This document shows positions 54,461-63,776 of a DNA stretch of 64,000 nucleotides, piece by piece. Every line of letters begins with the position of its first letter. Position 1 is the stretch's first letter. The DNA comes from CAVSRC01 sp963830205 (GTDB lineage Bacteria; Pseudomonadota; Alphaproteobacteria; Rhizobiales; Kaistiaceae). Made by a program: the position numbers and the translations under genes. The notes below the pieces were generated by a model. That model did not search any database. It was not told the origin of the DNA and saw only the letters and a program-made list of their open reading frames with translations. Location of the stretch: contig CAWHLP010000033.1 in NCBI GenBank assembly GCA_963830205.1, positions 124,001 through 188,000 of the forward strand, given 5' to 3'.

Positions 54461-55225
54461 TCAATCGCGCCGGAAGATGACGCCGCCGAGCCATCCGGTG
54501 ATGAGGGCGAGGGCAACGCAGATCAGCCCATAAAGCAGCGACTGGTTGCGGGCGAAGGTGGACATGGTGTCCTCGAGCCCGGTCTTGGTGACGCGCAGCG
54601 AATCGTCGGCGCGGGCGACCAGCAGCCGGTCGGAGAACAGGTAGGCGTCGGCGGTGTACGATCCGACCGGGATGTTCGCCGGCAGGTAGAAGGTGGTGCG
54701 GAAGATCAGGCTGCCGATGAAGGAGACGCCGACCCCCTGGTGATAGAGGCCGGCGCCGTCCTTGAGCCGGATGAAGGCCGCGCGGAAGTCGGCGACGGTC
54801 GGATCGTCGGCGGCGCGCTCGCCATAGCGGTAGGCGATGTTGTCGAAGCCGAGCTGCAGCCGTTCGAGCACCGGCGGGGTCGCCAGGTCCTCGACGTTGA
54901 CCGAGGTCGACAGCGCATAGAAGGACGGCGCCGCCTGGAAGGTCTCCGATGCGGCGTTCGCCCAGATGCCGAAGATGCGTTCCTTGCGCCGCGCCACCAC
55001 CGTTTCGCGGGGGCCCATGAGCAGCACCGCGATGTCGTAGCCGCCCACCCCGGAGACCGCCCGCGCGTCGCGGTCGATGACGCCGAACACCGTCACCGTG
55101 GTGCCGGTGAAGTTGGAGTTGATCGTCACCTCCGGCGTCGACAGCGCCACCGTGAGCTTCTCCGCTTGCGCCCCGCCGGCCGTTGCCAGGACGACGGCGA
55201 AGGTGAATGCCGCCAACCGGCTCAT
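54461..55225 (-). CDS. TIGR02186 family membrane-anchored protein
   Basis: A 254-residue protein with a signal peptide (about 1-21, cleavage near AQAEKL). A beta-rich periplasmic domain follows (VTINSNFTGTTVTVFGVIDRD, YDIAVLLMGPRETVVARRKERIFGIWANA) and a C-terminal membrane helix (about 232-250, LLYGLICVALALITGWLGGVIF). Proteins of this alphaproteobacterial family are typically encoded next to a TauE/SafE permease, as here. Function is unknown; a role with the permease is inferred. ATG 55225 overlaps the permease stop by four bases. Confidence 0.87.
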   Translation of the reverse strand: MSRLAAFTFAVVLATAGGAQAEKLTVALSTPEVTINSNFTGTTVTVFGVIDRDARAVSGVGGYDIAVLLMGPRETVVARRKERIFGIWANAASETFQAAPSFYALSTSVNVEDLATPPVLERLQLGFDNIAYRYGERAADDPTVADFRAAFIRLKDGAGLYHQGVGVSFIGSLIFRTTFYLPANIPVGSYTADAYLFSDRLLVARADDSLRVTKTGLEDTMSTFARNQSLLYGLICVALALITGWLGGVIFRRD

Positions 55226-56151
55226 GGCACCATCTCCACCAGCCGCGCCAGCGAATAGGGCTCCACCGGGGTCGCCAGCAGGCCGGCGAGGAAGCGCACC
55301 GCCACCGCGAGCACCAACAGGGCGAGCAGGGCGCGCAGTTGCTCGCCGCGGATGTTCTGGCCGATGCGGGCGCCGAACTGCGCCCCGATGACCCCGCCGA
55401 CCATCAGGATGATCGCCAGGATGATGTCGACCGACTGGTCCGACGCGGCATGGAGCACGGTCGCCACCGCCATCGTCGCCAGGATCTGGATGAGCGAGGT
55501 GCCGATCACCACGTTGGTCGGCACGCGCAGGAGATAGATCAGCGCCGGCACCATGATGAAGCCGCCGCCGATGCCGAGCAGGGCGCCGAGGAAGCCGATG
55601 CCCGATCCGAGCACGATGATCGGAATGACGCTGACGTAGAGCCGCGACTTCTGGAAGCGCATCTTGAAGGGCAGGCCGTGCACCCAGTTGTGCTGCCCCG
55701 GGCGGCGCAGCGGCGTCGGCCGCCCGCGCCGGGCGTTGATCATCGCCCGCGCCGATTCGGTGAGCATCAGCCCGCCGACCAGGCCGAGGAAGGTGACATA
55801 GGCCAGCGACACGATGAGGTCGAGCTGGCCGCCGGCGCGCAGCATGTTGAACACCAGCACGCCGAGGCTGCTGCCCAGGATGCCGGCCAGGAGCAGCACG
55901 GTCGCCAGCTTGAAGTCGATCATCCGCCGCCGCCAGTAGCTGAGCGCGGCCGAGGCCGAAGAGGCGACGATCTGCGGCGCCACGGTCGCCACCGAGACCA
56001 CCGGCGGGATGCCGGAGAAGATCAGGAGCGGGGTAAGCAGGAAGCCGCCGCCGACCCCGAACATGCCCGACAGGAATCCGACCGCGCCGCCCATGCCGAG
56101 GACGATCAGCATGTTCACCGGCAGCTCGGCGATGGGCAGATAGATCAGCAC
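55222..56151 (-). CDS. TauE/SafE-family sulfite/anion exporter
   Basis: A 309-residue permease with about eight helices. The two family motifs GGAVGFLSGMFGVGGGFLLTPLLI (about 20-43) and GIGFLGALLGIGGGFIMVPALIYLL (about 185-209) are present. It probably exports sulfite, sulfonates or a similar anion. GTG 56151 gives the usual family N-terminus (LIYLPIAELPVN); the frame is open to an ATG at 56235 that would add 28 unrelated residues. It is the first gene of a two-gene unit with the TIGR02186 protein. Confidence 0.88.
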   Translation of the reverse strand: MLIYLPIAELPVNMLIVLGMGGAVGFLSGMFGVGGGFLLTPLLIFSGIPPVVSVATVAPQIVASSASAALSYWRRRMIDFKLATVLLLAGILGSSLGVLVFNMLRAGGQLDLIVSLAYVTFLGLVGGLMLTESARAMINARRGRPTPLRRPGQHNWVHGLPFKMRFQKSRLYVSVIPIIVLGSGIGFLGALLGIGGGFIMVPALIYLLRVPTNVVIGTSLIQILATMAVATVLHAASDQSVDIILAIILMVGGVIGAQFGARIGQNIRGEQLRALLALLVLAVAVRFLAGLLATPVEPYSLARLVEMVP

Positions 56152-56311
56152 GGCAAGAGTGGGTCGGCGGGGGTCGGATGCGCGGAAGAACCGGCCGCAC
56201 GGATGTGCGGCGGATAAAGCGCCCGTCGTGCACACCTGTCAACGTGCGCGTGGCCGAAGCCGGCCGCGCCGGCGCCAGACGCGGACGGCGGTCCGCGCCG
56301 CGCCATCGGCG

Positions 56312-59300
56312 TCAGATGCGCTGGTCGGTCAGCGCCGTCACCAGGTCGCCGTCGATCTGGCCGGTTTCGGCGATCCCGTTCTCGCGCTGATAGGCCTTCA
56401 CCGCATCGCGGGTTCGCAACCCGGCGACGCCGTCGGCCGGCCCCGGGTCGAAGCCCTGCTCGGCCAGCAGGGTCTGGATCTTCTTGACCAGCGCGGCGCG
56501 GTCGGCATCGCCGAGCGTGCTGCCGGGGGAGTCCCAGCCGCCCTCGGGCGTGCTCACCCCGTTGGCGTCGGCCAGCGGCGGCTTGGCGTGCCACGCCTGC
56601 ACCTGGGCGCGCGCCTTGGCGAGGTCGTCTCCGGAGAGCAGCTTGGCCACCTCGTCGCGGCGCGCAGCGGCGTCCGTGTCGCCCTGGGCGGCGGCGATGG
56701 CGAACCACTTGTACGAGGTGACGAGGTCCTGCGGCGTGCCGAGGCCGCGCGCATAGATGACGCCGAGGTTGTACTGGCTGTCGCGCACGCCGTAGTCGCC
56801 GGCGGCCAGGAACCATTGCAGCGCCTTCTCCTGGTCGGGCGGCCCGCTCACCCCCTCGCTCATCAGGACGGCGAGGTTGTGCATGGCGTTGACGTTGCCC
56901 TGGTCGGCGGCGCGCTGATACCAGTCGACCGCCTTGGTGAGGTCCTTGCTGACGCCCTGGCCGCGCTCGTAGAGGCTGCCCAGGCGATACTGGGCGACGG
57001 CGACGCCGCCCTCGGCGGCGCGCTGATACCACGTGGCCGCCTTGGCCAGATCCTTGGCACCGTGGTCGCCGGCGGCATAGCGGGCGGCCACCTCGAAAGC
57101 GGCTGCCGGATCGCCGGAGGCGGCGGCGTTCACCAGCTTGGGCGAGCCGATGGCAGCATCGGGGGCGGCCGCGTTGCCGGCAGCCTGTGCGGCCGAAGTC
57201 AGCGTGACCGGCGCCGCCGCGTCAGCCGGCGACGCGGCGCTGGCGGTCGCCGGCGGCTGCTCGCTGAAGCTTGTGGTGGGTGGCGCGGCATTGCCGGCGC
57301 CGAAGCGGCTGTCGACGGCGCCCGGCGCGGAGAAGGCGAGGCTCGCATCGGGCGTCGCCGAGGGTGCCACCAATGCGGGCGCATTGCTGCCGCCGCTCGG
57401 CGAGACGGCACCGGCTGCGGCCAGCGCGTCGTCGGCCGCCGATGTCGGTGCATCGACGGCGGCCACCGGCGCGGGCACGATCAGATGGTCGGGCGCGTCG
57501 CCGACGGTGCCGTAGATCTTGACGGCACCGATGGCCAGAACGATCGCCGCGGCGGCGAGCAGCAGCGGCCGCTTGCGGTTGCGGATCGCCTGGCTGATGC
57601 GGGAAAAGGCGCCGCTCTTGTGCTCGGTCTCTTCGCCGGCAGCCTCGGCCGCTGGTGCTTCGACCTCATGGACCTCGGCGGCAGCCGCCTGCGCCGCCCG
57701 GCGCGCCGCGGCGATGAAATCGGCCCGCCGGTCGCCGGTCGCGGGCTTCTGCGGCGGGGCAACCGCCGGCGCGGCGCCCTTGGCCGCCGTCAGGCCGGAC
57801 GGCACCGGCGCATCGATCCCATGGGTGCCCGTCGCCTGCTCTTCGGCGCCGGCCGTGCGCTCCAGCCGGTCGAGGCGATCGACCACCTGGGTCAGCGTCT
57901 GTTCGACGGCTTCGGGTTCCGCCCCGGCATGGGCCGGATGGTCCTCGGTCGCCGCCCTCAGGTTGTCGAGGTCCTGGCGCAACGCCCGGATGAGATCGGA
58001 ATTGATGCCCCGGTCGTCGAGCGAAGCGGACAATTCGTTGACCGCGGCGCGCGCCTCGGCGCGGGCCGCCTCGATCGATTCGCGGTGGCTCTCGGAGAGG
58101 CGCGACTGCAGCTTCTCGAGGCTTTCCTCGACGTGGCGCAGCATAGCGGCGCGCGGCTGGTCGGCGTCGAGCTGGCTGGCGAGGCGGGCGACCTGGGCTT
58201 CCAGCTCGGCCAGACCGGTGGTTTGGGAATCGGAGCTGGTCACCGCCTCGAGCCGCGTCGCCAACTCGCGGATCTGCCGCTCGAGATGGTCGGTGTCGGC
58301 CGCGCCGCGTCCGGCGATCTCCCGGCGGATGGCGGCGATTTCCGTCTTGATCTCGTCGAGCGCCGCCGCCGGTTCGTGCTGCGAGGCGCTGAGCCCCTCG
58401 ACCGATTCGACCAGGCTCTGCAGGCGGGCGTGCATGGTGGCGATCGAAGCGACGGCCGGCGCACGGTCGAGCAGGTCGTCGATGCGCGCGGCGATCTCAT
58501 CGAGCCGCCCGACAACCGAGGGCGCGCTGCGCTCGGAAAGCGTCGCCACGATGTTCTTGCTGAGCGCGTCGAGCCGGTGTTCCAGGCGCTCGACCGCTTC
58601 CTGCGATGCGACCGCGGCATTGCGGTTGGCGACCGCCACCTTGAGCTCCTCGCCGAGAACGGCGAGCTGGCCTTCGAGGCGCTCCATGGCCTTGTCGGCA
58701 GCGCCTTCATTGCGCGTGAACAGGCCTGCCTTGAGCTCGGTCGAGAGCGCTTCCCAGCGGCGCTCGAGGCGTTCGACGGCATGATCGGCAGCGCCGCTGC
58801 CGCTGCTGCGGCCCGCGAGGCCCGCCTTCAGTTCGCTCGAGAGCGCGTCCAGCCGGCGCTCGATACGTTCGGTGGAATGATCGGGTGCGACATCGCCGCG
58901 GCCCGCAAGGCTTGCCTTCAGCTCGCCGCTCAGCGTCTCCAGCCGGCGCTCGATGCGTTCGGCCGAATGATCGGGTGCGCCGCCGCCGCGCCCGGCGAGG
59001 CCTGCCTTCAGGTCTGTGCTGAGTGCTTCCATGCGGCGCTCGAGGCGCTCGACGGCCGGATTGACCGACGGCTCCTTGCGTCCGGCAAGGGCGGCTTCGA
59101 CGCTGCGGCCGATTTCGGCGACGCGCATTTCGAGCCGCTGGATGGCACGCGGCGAATCGTCGGCCTCGAGCGCCCGCCTGAGCGCCGAGACCTCTTCGCC
59201 GAGAGCGTCGAGACGGGAAACATCGGGGCTCTTGCGGGCCAGTTCTTCCAGCCGGGCCGAGATCGCCTCGCTGCGCGCCTCGATCTGCTGCAGCGACGGC

Positions 59301-60442
59301 TGGGCGGCGGTCTGTTCGACCACGCCGCGCAGGGATGCGAGATCGCCGCGGATGGCGGTGAGCAGCGAGCGGTCGATCGGCCTTTCGGCGGACAGCGCCT
59401 CGATGCGGCGCGCCAGGTCGAAGGTTGCGCCGGAATCCTGGGCGTCGGAGCGGGTGAGCGACGTCACCTGTTCGGTCAAGGCGGCCAGATCGGTACGCAG
59501 CGCCGCCATGGAGGCGGAGAGCGCCTTCTGGTCGCGGCGCATGGCCAGCGTTTCGGCGCGCTCGTCGAGCATGCGCTGGTGGGCGGAGATTTCGGCGATC
59601 GCCGCGGCAAGGTCGTTGCCCTTGCCGGTCCGCTCAGTTGCGGCCGCGGGCGCCGGTTGCGGCGGTGCCTGGTCGGGGCTGGCGAGCCGGCTGCTGATGT
59701 CGGCCAGTTGCTGCTCGATGCGCGCGATCTGGTCGGTTTCGGCGGCCGGCGCCGCTACCGGTTCGCGGGGCTGGACGAGGCGCGCTTTGGCTTCGTCGAT
59801 GCGCGCTTCGAGGCCGCGGAGCGCCGCGTCGATGGTCGCCGCGCGCTCATCGACGCCGTGCGGGCGGGCCTGTGGCGGCTCGGCGAGCAGTGCCGTCAGC
59901 CGCGAGCCGATATCGTTGAGGGCCGGCTCTTCGTTCGGGGGCGCCGCGCGCGCCCCCATCCTGGCAATGCGCTGGTCGAGGTCGCGGATCGCTTCGGTCA
60001 CGCGCCTGACGTCGGCGGCCGGTGCCACCGGCCCGGCGGCGCGCTGTCCTTCGATCATCGTACGGGCACGTTCGTCGGCATCTTCGATGTCGCGGGCGAG
60101 CTTCTCGACCATTGCGGAAACCCCCTTGAGCGAACCGTCAGCCCGGCCATCAGCCTGGCGGGCAAGGCGTTGCTCGATCTCGTCGAGACGCCTGATGAGG
60201 TTCGGAACCGTTGCGCGCGACCGGTCGTCCATGGAGCGCAGCCGGGTGGTCAGGCGGTCGAGTGCGGCGGCGATCGCCGAGGGATGGTCAGGGCCGGCGT
60301 CGGGGGCCTCGCCGAGGTCTCCTTCGCCGGCGGTGCTCAGCCATTCGCTGACTGTGAGGCCGGCGCGCCGGGCTGCCTTGTAGATGGCGTCACGCGTCTC
60401 TTCGTCGACTCCCCGGAGGCTCCACGGCATGCCCGATTTCAT
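56312..60442 (-). CDS. podJ: PodJ-like polar development protein (coiled coil, Sel1 repeats, peptidoglycan-binding domain)
   Basis: A 1376-residue protein. The N-terminus (WSLRGVDEETRDAIYKAARRAGLTVSEWL, about 6-35) is the segment shared by PodJ-type localisation factors. Residues about 60-900 are mostly coiled coil; within them (about 460-590) are imperfect 32-33-residue repeats built on ERIERRLxxLSxELKAxLAGR. One membrane helix lies at about 953-973 (LLLAAAAIVLAIGAVKIYG). The periplasmic part has four Sel1/TPR repeats (about 1110-1265, such as WYQRAAEGGVAVAQYRLGSLYERG). A peptidoglycan-binding domain follows (about 1310-1373, LLAEQGFDPGPADGVAGLRTRDAVKAYQ). It should mark a cell pole. ATG 60442 follows GAGGGG. 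The promoter has GANTC and CtrA-like sites. Confidence 0.85.
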   Translation of the reverse strand: MKSGMPWSLRGVDEETRDAIYKAARRAGLTVSEWLSTAGEGDLGEAPDAGPDHPSAIAAALDRLTTRLRSMDDRSRATVPNLIRRLDEIEQRLARQADGRADGSLKGVSAMVEKLARDIEDADERARTMIEGQRAAGPVAPAADVRRVTEAIRDLDQRIARMGARAAPPNEEPALNDIGSRLTALLAEPPQARPHGVDERAATIDAALRGLEARIDEAKARLVQPREPVAAPAAETDQIARIEQQLADISSRLASPDQAPPQPAPAAATERTGKGNDLAAAIAEISAHQRMLDERAETLAMRRDQKALSASMAALRTDLAALTEQVTSLTRSDAQDSGATFDLARRIEALSAERPIDRSLLTAIRGDLASLRGVVEQTAAQPSLQQIEARSEAISARLEELARKSPDVSRLDALGEEVSALRRALEADDSPRAIQRLEMRVAEIGRSVEAALAGRKEPSVNPAVERLERRMEALSTDLKAGLAGRGGGAPDHSAERIERRLETLSGELKASLAGRGDVAPDHSTERIERRLDALSSELKAGLAGRSSGSGAADHAVERLERRWEALSTELKAGLFTRNEGAADKAMERLEGQLAVLGEELKVAVANRNAAVASQEAVERLEHRLDALSKNIVATLSERSAPSVVGRLDEIAARIDDLLDRAPAVASIATMHARLQSLVESVEGLSASQHEPAAALDEIKTEIAAIRREIAGRGAADTDHLERQIRELATRLEAVTSSDSQTTGLAELEAQVARLASQLDADQPRAAMLRHVEESLEKLQSRLSESHRESIEAARAEARAAVNELSASLDDRGINSDLIRALRQDLDNLRAATEDHPAHAGAEPEAVEQTLTQVVDRLDRLERTAGAEEQATGTHGIDAPVPSGLTAAKGAAPAVAPPQKPATGDRRADFIAAARRAAQAAAAEVHEVEAPAAEAAGEETEHKSGAFSRISQAIRNRKRPLLLAAAAIVLAIGAVKIYGTVGDAPDHLIVPAPVAAVDAPTSAADDALAAAGAVSPSGGSNAPALVAPSATPDASLAFSAPGAVDSRFGAGNAAPPTTSFSEQPPATASAASPADAAAPVTLTSAAQAAGNAAAPDAAIGSPKLVNAAASGDPAAAFEVAARYAAGDHGAKDLAKAATWYQRAAEGGVAVAQYRLGSLYERGQGVSKDLTKAVDWYQRAADQGNVNAMHNLAVLMSEGVSGPPDQEKALQWFLAAGDYGVRDSQYNLGVIYARGLGTPQDLVTSYKWFAIAAAQGDTDAAARRDEVAKLLSGDDLAKARAQVQAWHAKPPLADANGVSTPEGGWDSPGSTLGDADRAALVKKIQTLLAEQGFDPGPADGVAGLRTRDAVKAYQRENGIAETGQIDGDLVTALTDQRI

Positions 60443-60476
60443 TGCTCGACCCCTCGCCGCGGCGCAGGTGGCAGCA

Positions 60477-60623
60477 GAATCCCGCGCGGAATCTGCCAGT
60501 TGCTGACGCCCGCAGGGAATCGGGGCGTGCCTGCGCCTCGGCCGAGAGTTCGTCCAACATGGTAAACAAGCCGTTAACCAGCAGCGGTGAAAGGAATCTT
60601 CTGGTAACAAGGCTTAACGATTC
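60477..60623 (-). promoter_or_regulatory. podJ promoter region: GANTC cluster with CtrA-like box
   Basis: Five GANTC (CcrM) sites lie in 147 bases: 60477-60481, 60489-60493, 60517-60521, 60594-60598 and 60619-60623. A TAAACAAGCCGTTAAC at 60563-60578 matches the CtrA consensus TTAA-N7-TTAAC with one mismatch. Together these suggest cell-cycle control through CcrM/GcrA and CtrA. Confidence 0.65.
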
Positions 60624-60698
60624 CTGCTCGTGAGGACCGCCGTCCGGGCACAGGAAGCGCCGGCCGGGTCTGGACGCGGTGGCTCTCAGGGGTTAAGA

Positions 60699-60722
60699 GG
60701 GACAGGTATATATTCCTGTCCC
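60699..60722 (+). promoter_or_regulatory. Operator-like palindrome before the S24 regulator
   Basis: A perfect inverted repeat GGGACAGG-N8-CCTGTCCC with spacer TATATATT, 40 bases before the start. The spacer could contain a -10 element, so a bound dimer would block transcription. Confidence 0.65.
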
Positions 60723-60762
60723 GAATCGCTTCGGGGGACCCGGCGGCACGGAGGGGCTCGGC

Positions 60763-61395
60763 GTGTTGTCCCATGCCCGCATCTGGTCGGCGATCGATCG
60801 ACTTGCCGAACGCAAACGGCTGAGTGCTTCCGGGCTGGCGCGGCTGGCCGGGCTCGACCCGACCACATTCAACAAGTCCAAGCGGGTGGCCGCCGACGGG
60901 CGGCCGCGCTGGCCATCGACCGAGAGCATCGCCAAGATCCTGGCCGCGACCGGCATCGACATCGGCGGCTTCCTCGGGCTGTCCACGCCCGCCCGCCGCC
61001 AGCCGGTGGGCCGGCCGGTGCCGCTGCTTGGCTTCGCCCAGGCGGGCGCCGGCGGCTTCTTCGACGACGCCGGCTTTCCGGCGGGCAGCGGCTGGGACGA
61101 GGTCGACTTTCCGGCCAATGCCCGTGACAACGTCTTCGCCCTCCAGGTCACCGGCGATTCCATGCTGCCGCTCTACCGAGACGGCGATCGCCTGATCGTG
61201 GCGCGCGACGTCGGCTGCCGGAAGGGCGACCGCGTCGTCGTCAAGACGGCCGACGGTGAGGTCATGGCGAAGATCCTGATGAAGAAGACGGCGCGCATGG
61301 TCGAGCTCGCCTCGCTCAACCCCGCCCATCCCGGCCGCTCGTTCAACCTGCGCGACGTCGAGTGGATCGCGCGCATCATCTGGGCCAGCCAGTGA
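60763..61395 (+). CDS. HTH / S24 (LexA-like) transcriptional repressor
   Basis: A 210-residue regulator. An N-terminal HTH (RLAERKRLSASGLARLAGLDPTTFNKSKR, about 11-40) is joined to an S24 peptidase domain. The catalytic serine is in VTGDSMLPLYRDGDRLIV (about 131) and the lysine in KGDRVVVKTADGE (about 165). An Ala-Gly pair in LLGFAQAGAGG (about 90) could be the self-cleavage site. It is a phage CI/LexA-type architecture found singly in alphaproteobacterial chromosomes. GTG 60763 follows GAGGGG. The palindrome just upstream is a likely autoregulatory site. Its stop overlaps the next start. Confidence 0.85.
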   Translation: MLSHARIWSAIDRLAERKRLSASGLARLAGLDPTTFNKSKRVAADGRPRWPSTESIAKILAATGIDIGGFLGLSTPARRQPVGRPVPLLGFAQAGAGGFFDDAGFPAGSGWDEVDFPANARDNVFALQVTGDSMLPLYRDGDRLIVARDVGCRKGDRVVVKTADGEVMAKILMKKTARMVELASLNPAHPGRSFNLRDVEWIARIIWASQ

Positions 61396-61976
61396 AGCGG
61401 CTCGGCCTGCTTCTGCTGCTTCTCCTCTCCGTCGCCTCGGCGCAAGCCGAGGTGGTGATCTTGCCGTCGGTACGCAACGTCACGCCGCCCGACATGACCC
61501 CTGGGCCCGAGGTCACCGGGCCGGTGGAGCGCGTTCCGGCGCCGCCGCCGAAGCCGCGCTGGTGGCGCTTCTTCCTGCCTGAGACGACCGACGCTGCGAC
61601 CTTCAAGGCGGACGACAAGACCATCCGCATCGCCGGCGTCGATCCGCCGCCGGTCGATGCCACCTGTCCGCTGGCCGCAGGTGGCTCATGGCCCTGCGGC
61701 CAAACCGCACTCTATTCCCTGCGTCGCTTCCTGCACGGCCGCGCCATCGAATGCTATTTCCCGGAGAGCGCCGGCGTCACCGACATCACGGCGCCCTGCC
61801 GGGTGGGGACGAGCGACATCGGCCTGTGGCTGCTCTCCCAGGGTTGGGGGCGGCCGAACGACCTTGCCACCGACGACTATCGCTCCGCAGCGACCGACGC
61901 GCGCTGCGCCGGGCGCGGCATCTGGCGCGGAGAGACGCCGCCCGCCGACTGCCCGACGCCGGCGAAGACGAATTAG
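61392..61976 (+). CDS. Exported staphylococcal nuclease-like protein, probably non-catalytic
   Basis: A 194-residue protein from GTG 61392, overlapping the previous stop by four bases. It has a signal peptide (KRLGLLLLLLLSVASAQA, about 1-19), a Pro-rich stretch, then an SNase-like (TNase) OB fold: KTIRIAGVDPPPVDATC, then CGQTALYSLRRFLHGRAIECYF and DIGLWLLSQGWGRP, ending CAGRGIW. The acidic residue after the first proline and the arginine of the usual DRYGR loop appear replaced (PPPV and DITAPCR), so nuclease activity is doubtful. Its stop shares bases with the lysS stop (convergent). Confidence 0.78.
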   Translation: MKRLGLLLLLLLSVASAQAEVVILPSVRNVTPPDMTPGPEVTGPVERVPAPPPKPRWWRFFLPETTDAATFKADDKTIRIAGVDPPPVDATCPLAAGGSWPCGQTALYSLRRFLHGRAIECYFPESAGVTDITAPCRVGTSDIGLWLLSQGWGRPNDLATDDYRSAATDARCAGRGIWRGETPPADCPTPAKTN

Positions 61977-63640
61977 GTGACCAGTTCGCCGGCGAGCGCC
62001 CTGCCGATCAGCGCCCGCGTCTCGGCAATGCCGTAGATCGACACGAACGAGCCGAAGCGGGGCCCGCGCTCCTGGCCGAGCAGGATCTCGTACAGCGTCG
62101 AGAACCACGCCACCGATACGCCCGGCCCGCCGTCGGGCCCCTTGCGCTCGGCGTCCTGATAGCGCGGCACTGCCCGTGCCACATCGAGCACGGCATGCTG
62201 GATTGCCTCGGCTTCCGCATCGGCGGCAAGTGTCGCCAGCTTGGCGTCGAGCGCTTCAAGCGCCGCCCGTTCGACCGCGTCCGGCTCGCGGAACACCTTC
62301 TTGGGCGCGACGAAGTCGTGATAGTAGCGCACCGCATAGCCGACCAGCTCGTCGAGCTTGGGATGGCTCTCCGGCGTGACGCCCTTCACGTGGCGCACGA
62401 TGAAGCCCCACAGCACGTCCTTGTCGTTGGCGTTGGAGGCGCTGGCGAGATTGAGCAGCATCGAAAATGCGATCGGCATCTCGATCGCCGGCGGGGCGCC
62501 GGAATGGATGTGCCACACCGGGTTGCCCAGCCGCTGGTCGTCCGCCTGGCGCGGGTAGGCATCGAGGAAGGAGAAGTACTCGTCGACCGCCTTGGGGATG
62601 ACGTCGAAATAGAGCCGCTTGGCCGCCCTCGGCTTCTGGAACATGAACAGCGACAGGCTCTCCGGCGAGGCATAGGCCAGCCAATCGTCGATGGTCAGGC
62701 CATTGCCCTTCGACTTGGAGATCTTCTGGCCGCGCTCGTCGAGGAAGAGCTCGTAGTTGAAGCCGTCCGGCGGCTCGGCGCCAAGCACCGCGCAGATGCG
62801 GCTCGACAGCTTGACCGATTCGATCAGGTCCTTGCCCGACATCTCGTAGTCGATGCCGAGCGCCGCCCAGCGCAGCGCCCAGTCGGCCTTCCACTGGCAC
62901 TTGACGGCACCGCCGGTGATCGGGACGGAGGTCAGCTTGTCGCCGTTGTCGGGATCGCGGAAGAGGATGGTGCCGGCGGCGACGTCGCGCTCGATGATCG
63001 GCACCTGCAATACGGCGCCGCTCTTCGGCGAGATCGGCAGGAAGGGCGAATAGGACTGCTGGCGTTCCTCGCGCAGCGACGGCAGCATGATCGCCATCAC
63101 CTCGTCGTAGACCTCCAGCATCCGCTTGAGCATCGTGTCGAAGCGGCCGGCCTTGTAATAGTCGGTCGAGCTGACGAACTCGTAGGCGAAGCCGAAGCGG
63201 TCGAGGAAAGCGCGCAGGCGCGCATTGTTGGCGGCGCCGAAGCTCGGATATTCGTTCGAGAACGGGTCCGGCACGGCGGTCAGCGGCTGGTTGAGATGAG
63301 CCCGCATCATCTCCTGGTTGGGGACGTTGCCGGGGACCTTCCTGAGGCCGTCCATGTCGTCCGAAAAGCAGATGAGGCGCGTCGGCACCTGATCCTCGGT
63401 GATCAGCCGGAAGGCGGTCCTCACCATGGTCGTGCGGGCGACCTCGCCGAATGTGCCGATATGCGGCAGGCCGGAGGGGCCGTAGCCGGTCTCGAAGGTG
63501 ACCTCGCGCACCGGCGCCTGGCTGCGCTTCAGCCGTTCCACCAGCTTCTGCGCCTCCTCGAACGGCCAGGCTTTCGAGCGCCGGGCGGCGGCAAGGAGGT
63601 CGGGGGAAATGGCGAGCGGCGGCGGGCTGGCGGTCGACAA
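61973..63640 (-). CDS. lysS: Lysyl-tRNA synthetase, class I
   Basis: A 555-residue class I (archaeal-type) LysRS, which many alphaproteobacteria have in place of the class II enzyme. HIGH-type motif PSGLPHIGTFGEVART (about 54-69) and KMSKS-type motif QKISKSKGNGLTIDDW (about 292-307) are intact. ETGYGPSG and RLICFSDDMDGLRKVPGN are typical of the family. ATG 63640. Its TAA (61975-61973) overlaps the convergent TAG of the SNase-like gene. It is divergent from the TerB-like gene. Confidence 0.95.
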   Translation of the reverse strand: MSTASPPPLAISPDLLAAARRSKAWPFEEAQKLVERLKRSQAPVREVTFETGYGPSGLPHIGTFGEVARTTMVRTAFRLITEDQVPTRLICFSDDMDGLRKVPGNVPNQEMMRAHLNQPLTAVPDPFSNEYPSFGAANNARLRAFLDRFGFAYEFVSSTDYYKAGRFDTMLKRMLEVYDEVMAIMLPSLREERQQSYSPFLPISPKSGAVLQVPIIERDVAAGTILFRDPDNGDKLTSVPITGGAVKCQWKADWALRWAALGIDYEMSGKDLIESVKLSSRICAVLGAEPPDGFNYELFLDERGQKISKSKGNGLTIDDWLAYASPESLSLFMFQKPRAAKRLYFDVIPKAVDEYFSFLDAYPRQADDQRLGNPVWHIHSGAPPAIEMPIAFSMLLNLASASNANDKDVLWGFIVRHVKGVTPESHPKLDELVGYAVRYYHDFVAPKKVFREPDAVERAALEALDAKLATLAADAEAEAIQHAVLDVARAVPRYQDAERKGPDGGPGVSVAWFSTLYEILLGQERGPRFGSFVSIYGIAETRALIGRALAGELVT

Positions 63641-63776
63641 GGCAACGGTTCCTGGATGGAGGCGCGGCGGACCCTAAGAACCACGGGCGCCGCCGTCAAC
63701 AATCGCGCCTTGCAGCCGGGCCGGCGAGGCCATACGTTCCGCCCCGCTAGGCACCCGACCCAGGACGACAAACGCG

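Noticed and set aside
58680..59060. Regularly spaced repeats in the podJ-like gene, considered as a CRISPR-like array
   Set aside because: They are imperfect 32-33-residue coiled-coil repeats in frame within a protein, with no conserved DNA repeat and no cas genes.
56159..60565. A 1468-codon open frame on the plus strand opposite the podJ-like gene
   Set aside because: Its product is an Arg/Gly/Ala-rich shadow of the real gene, which has clear Sel1 and peptidoglycan-binding domains on the minus strand.
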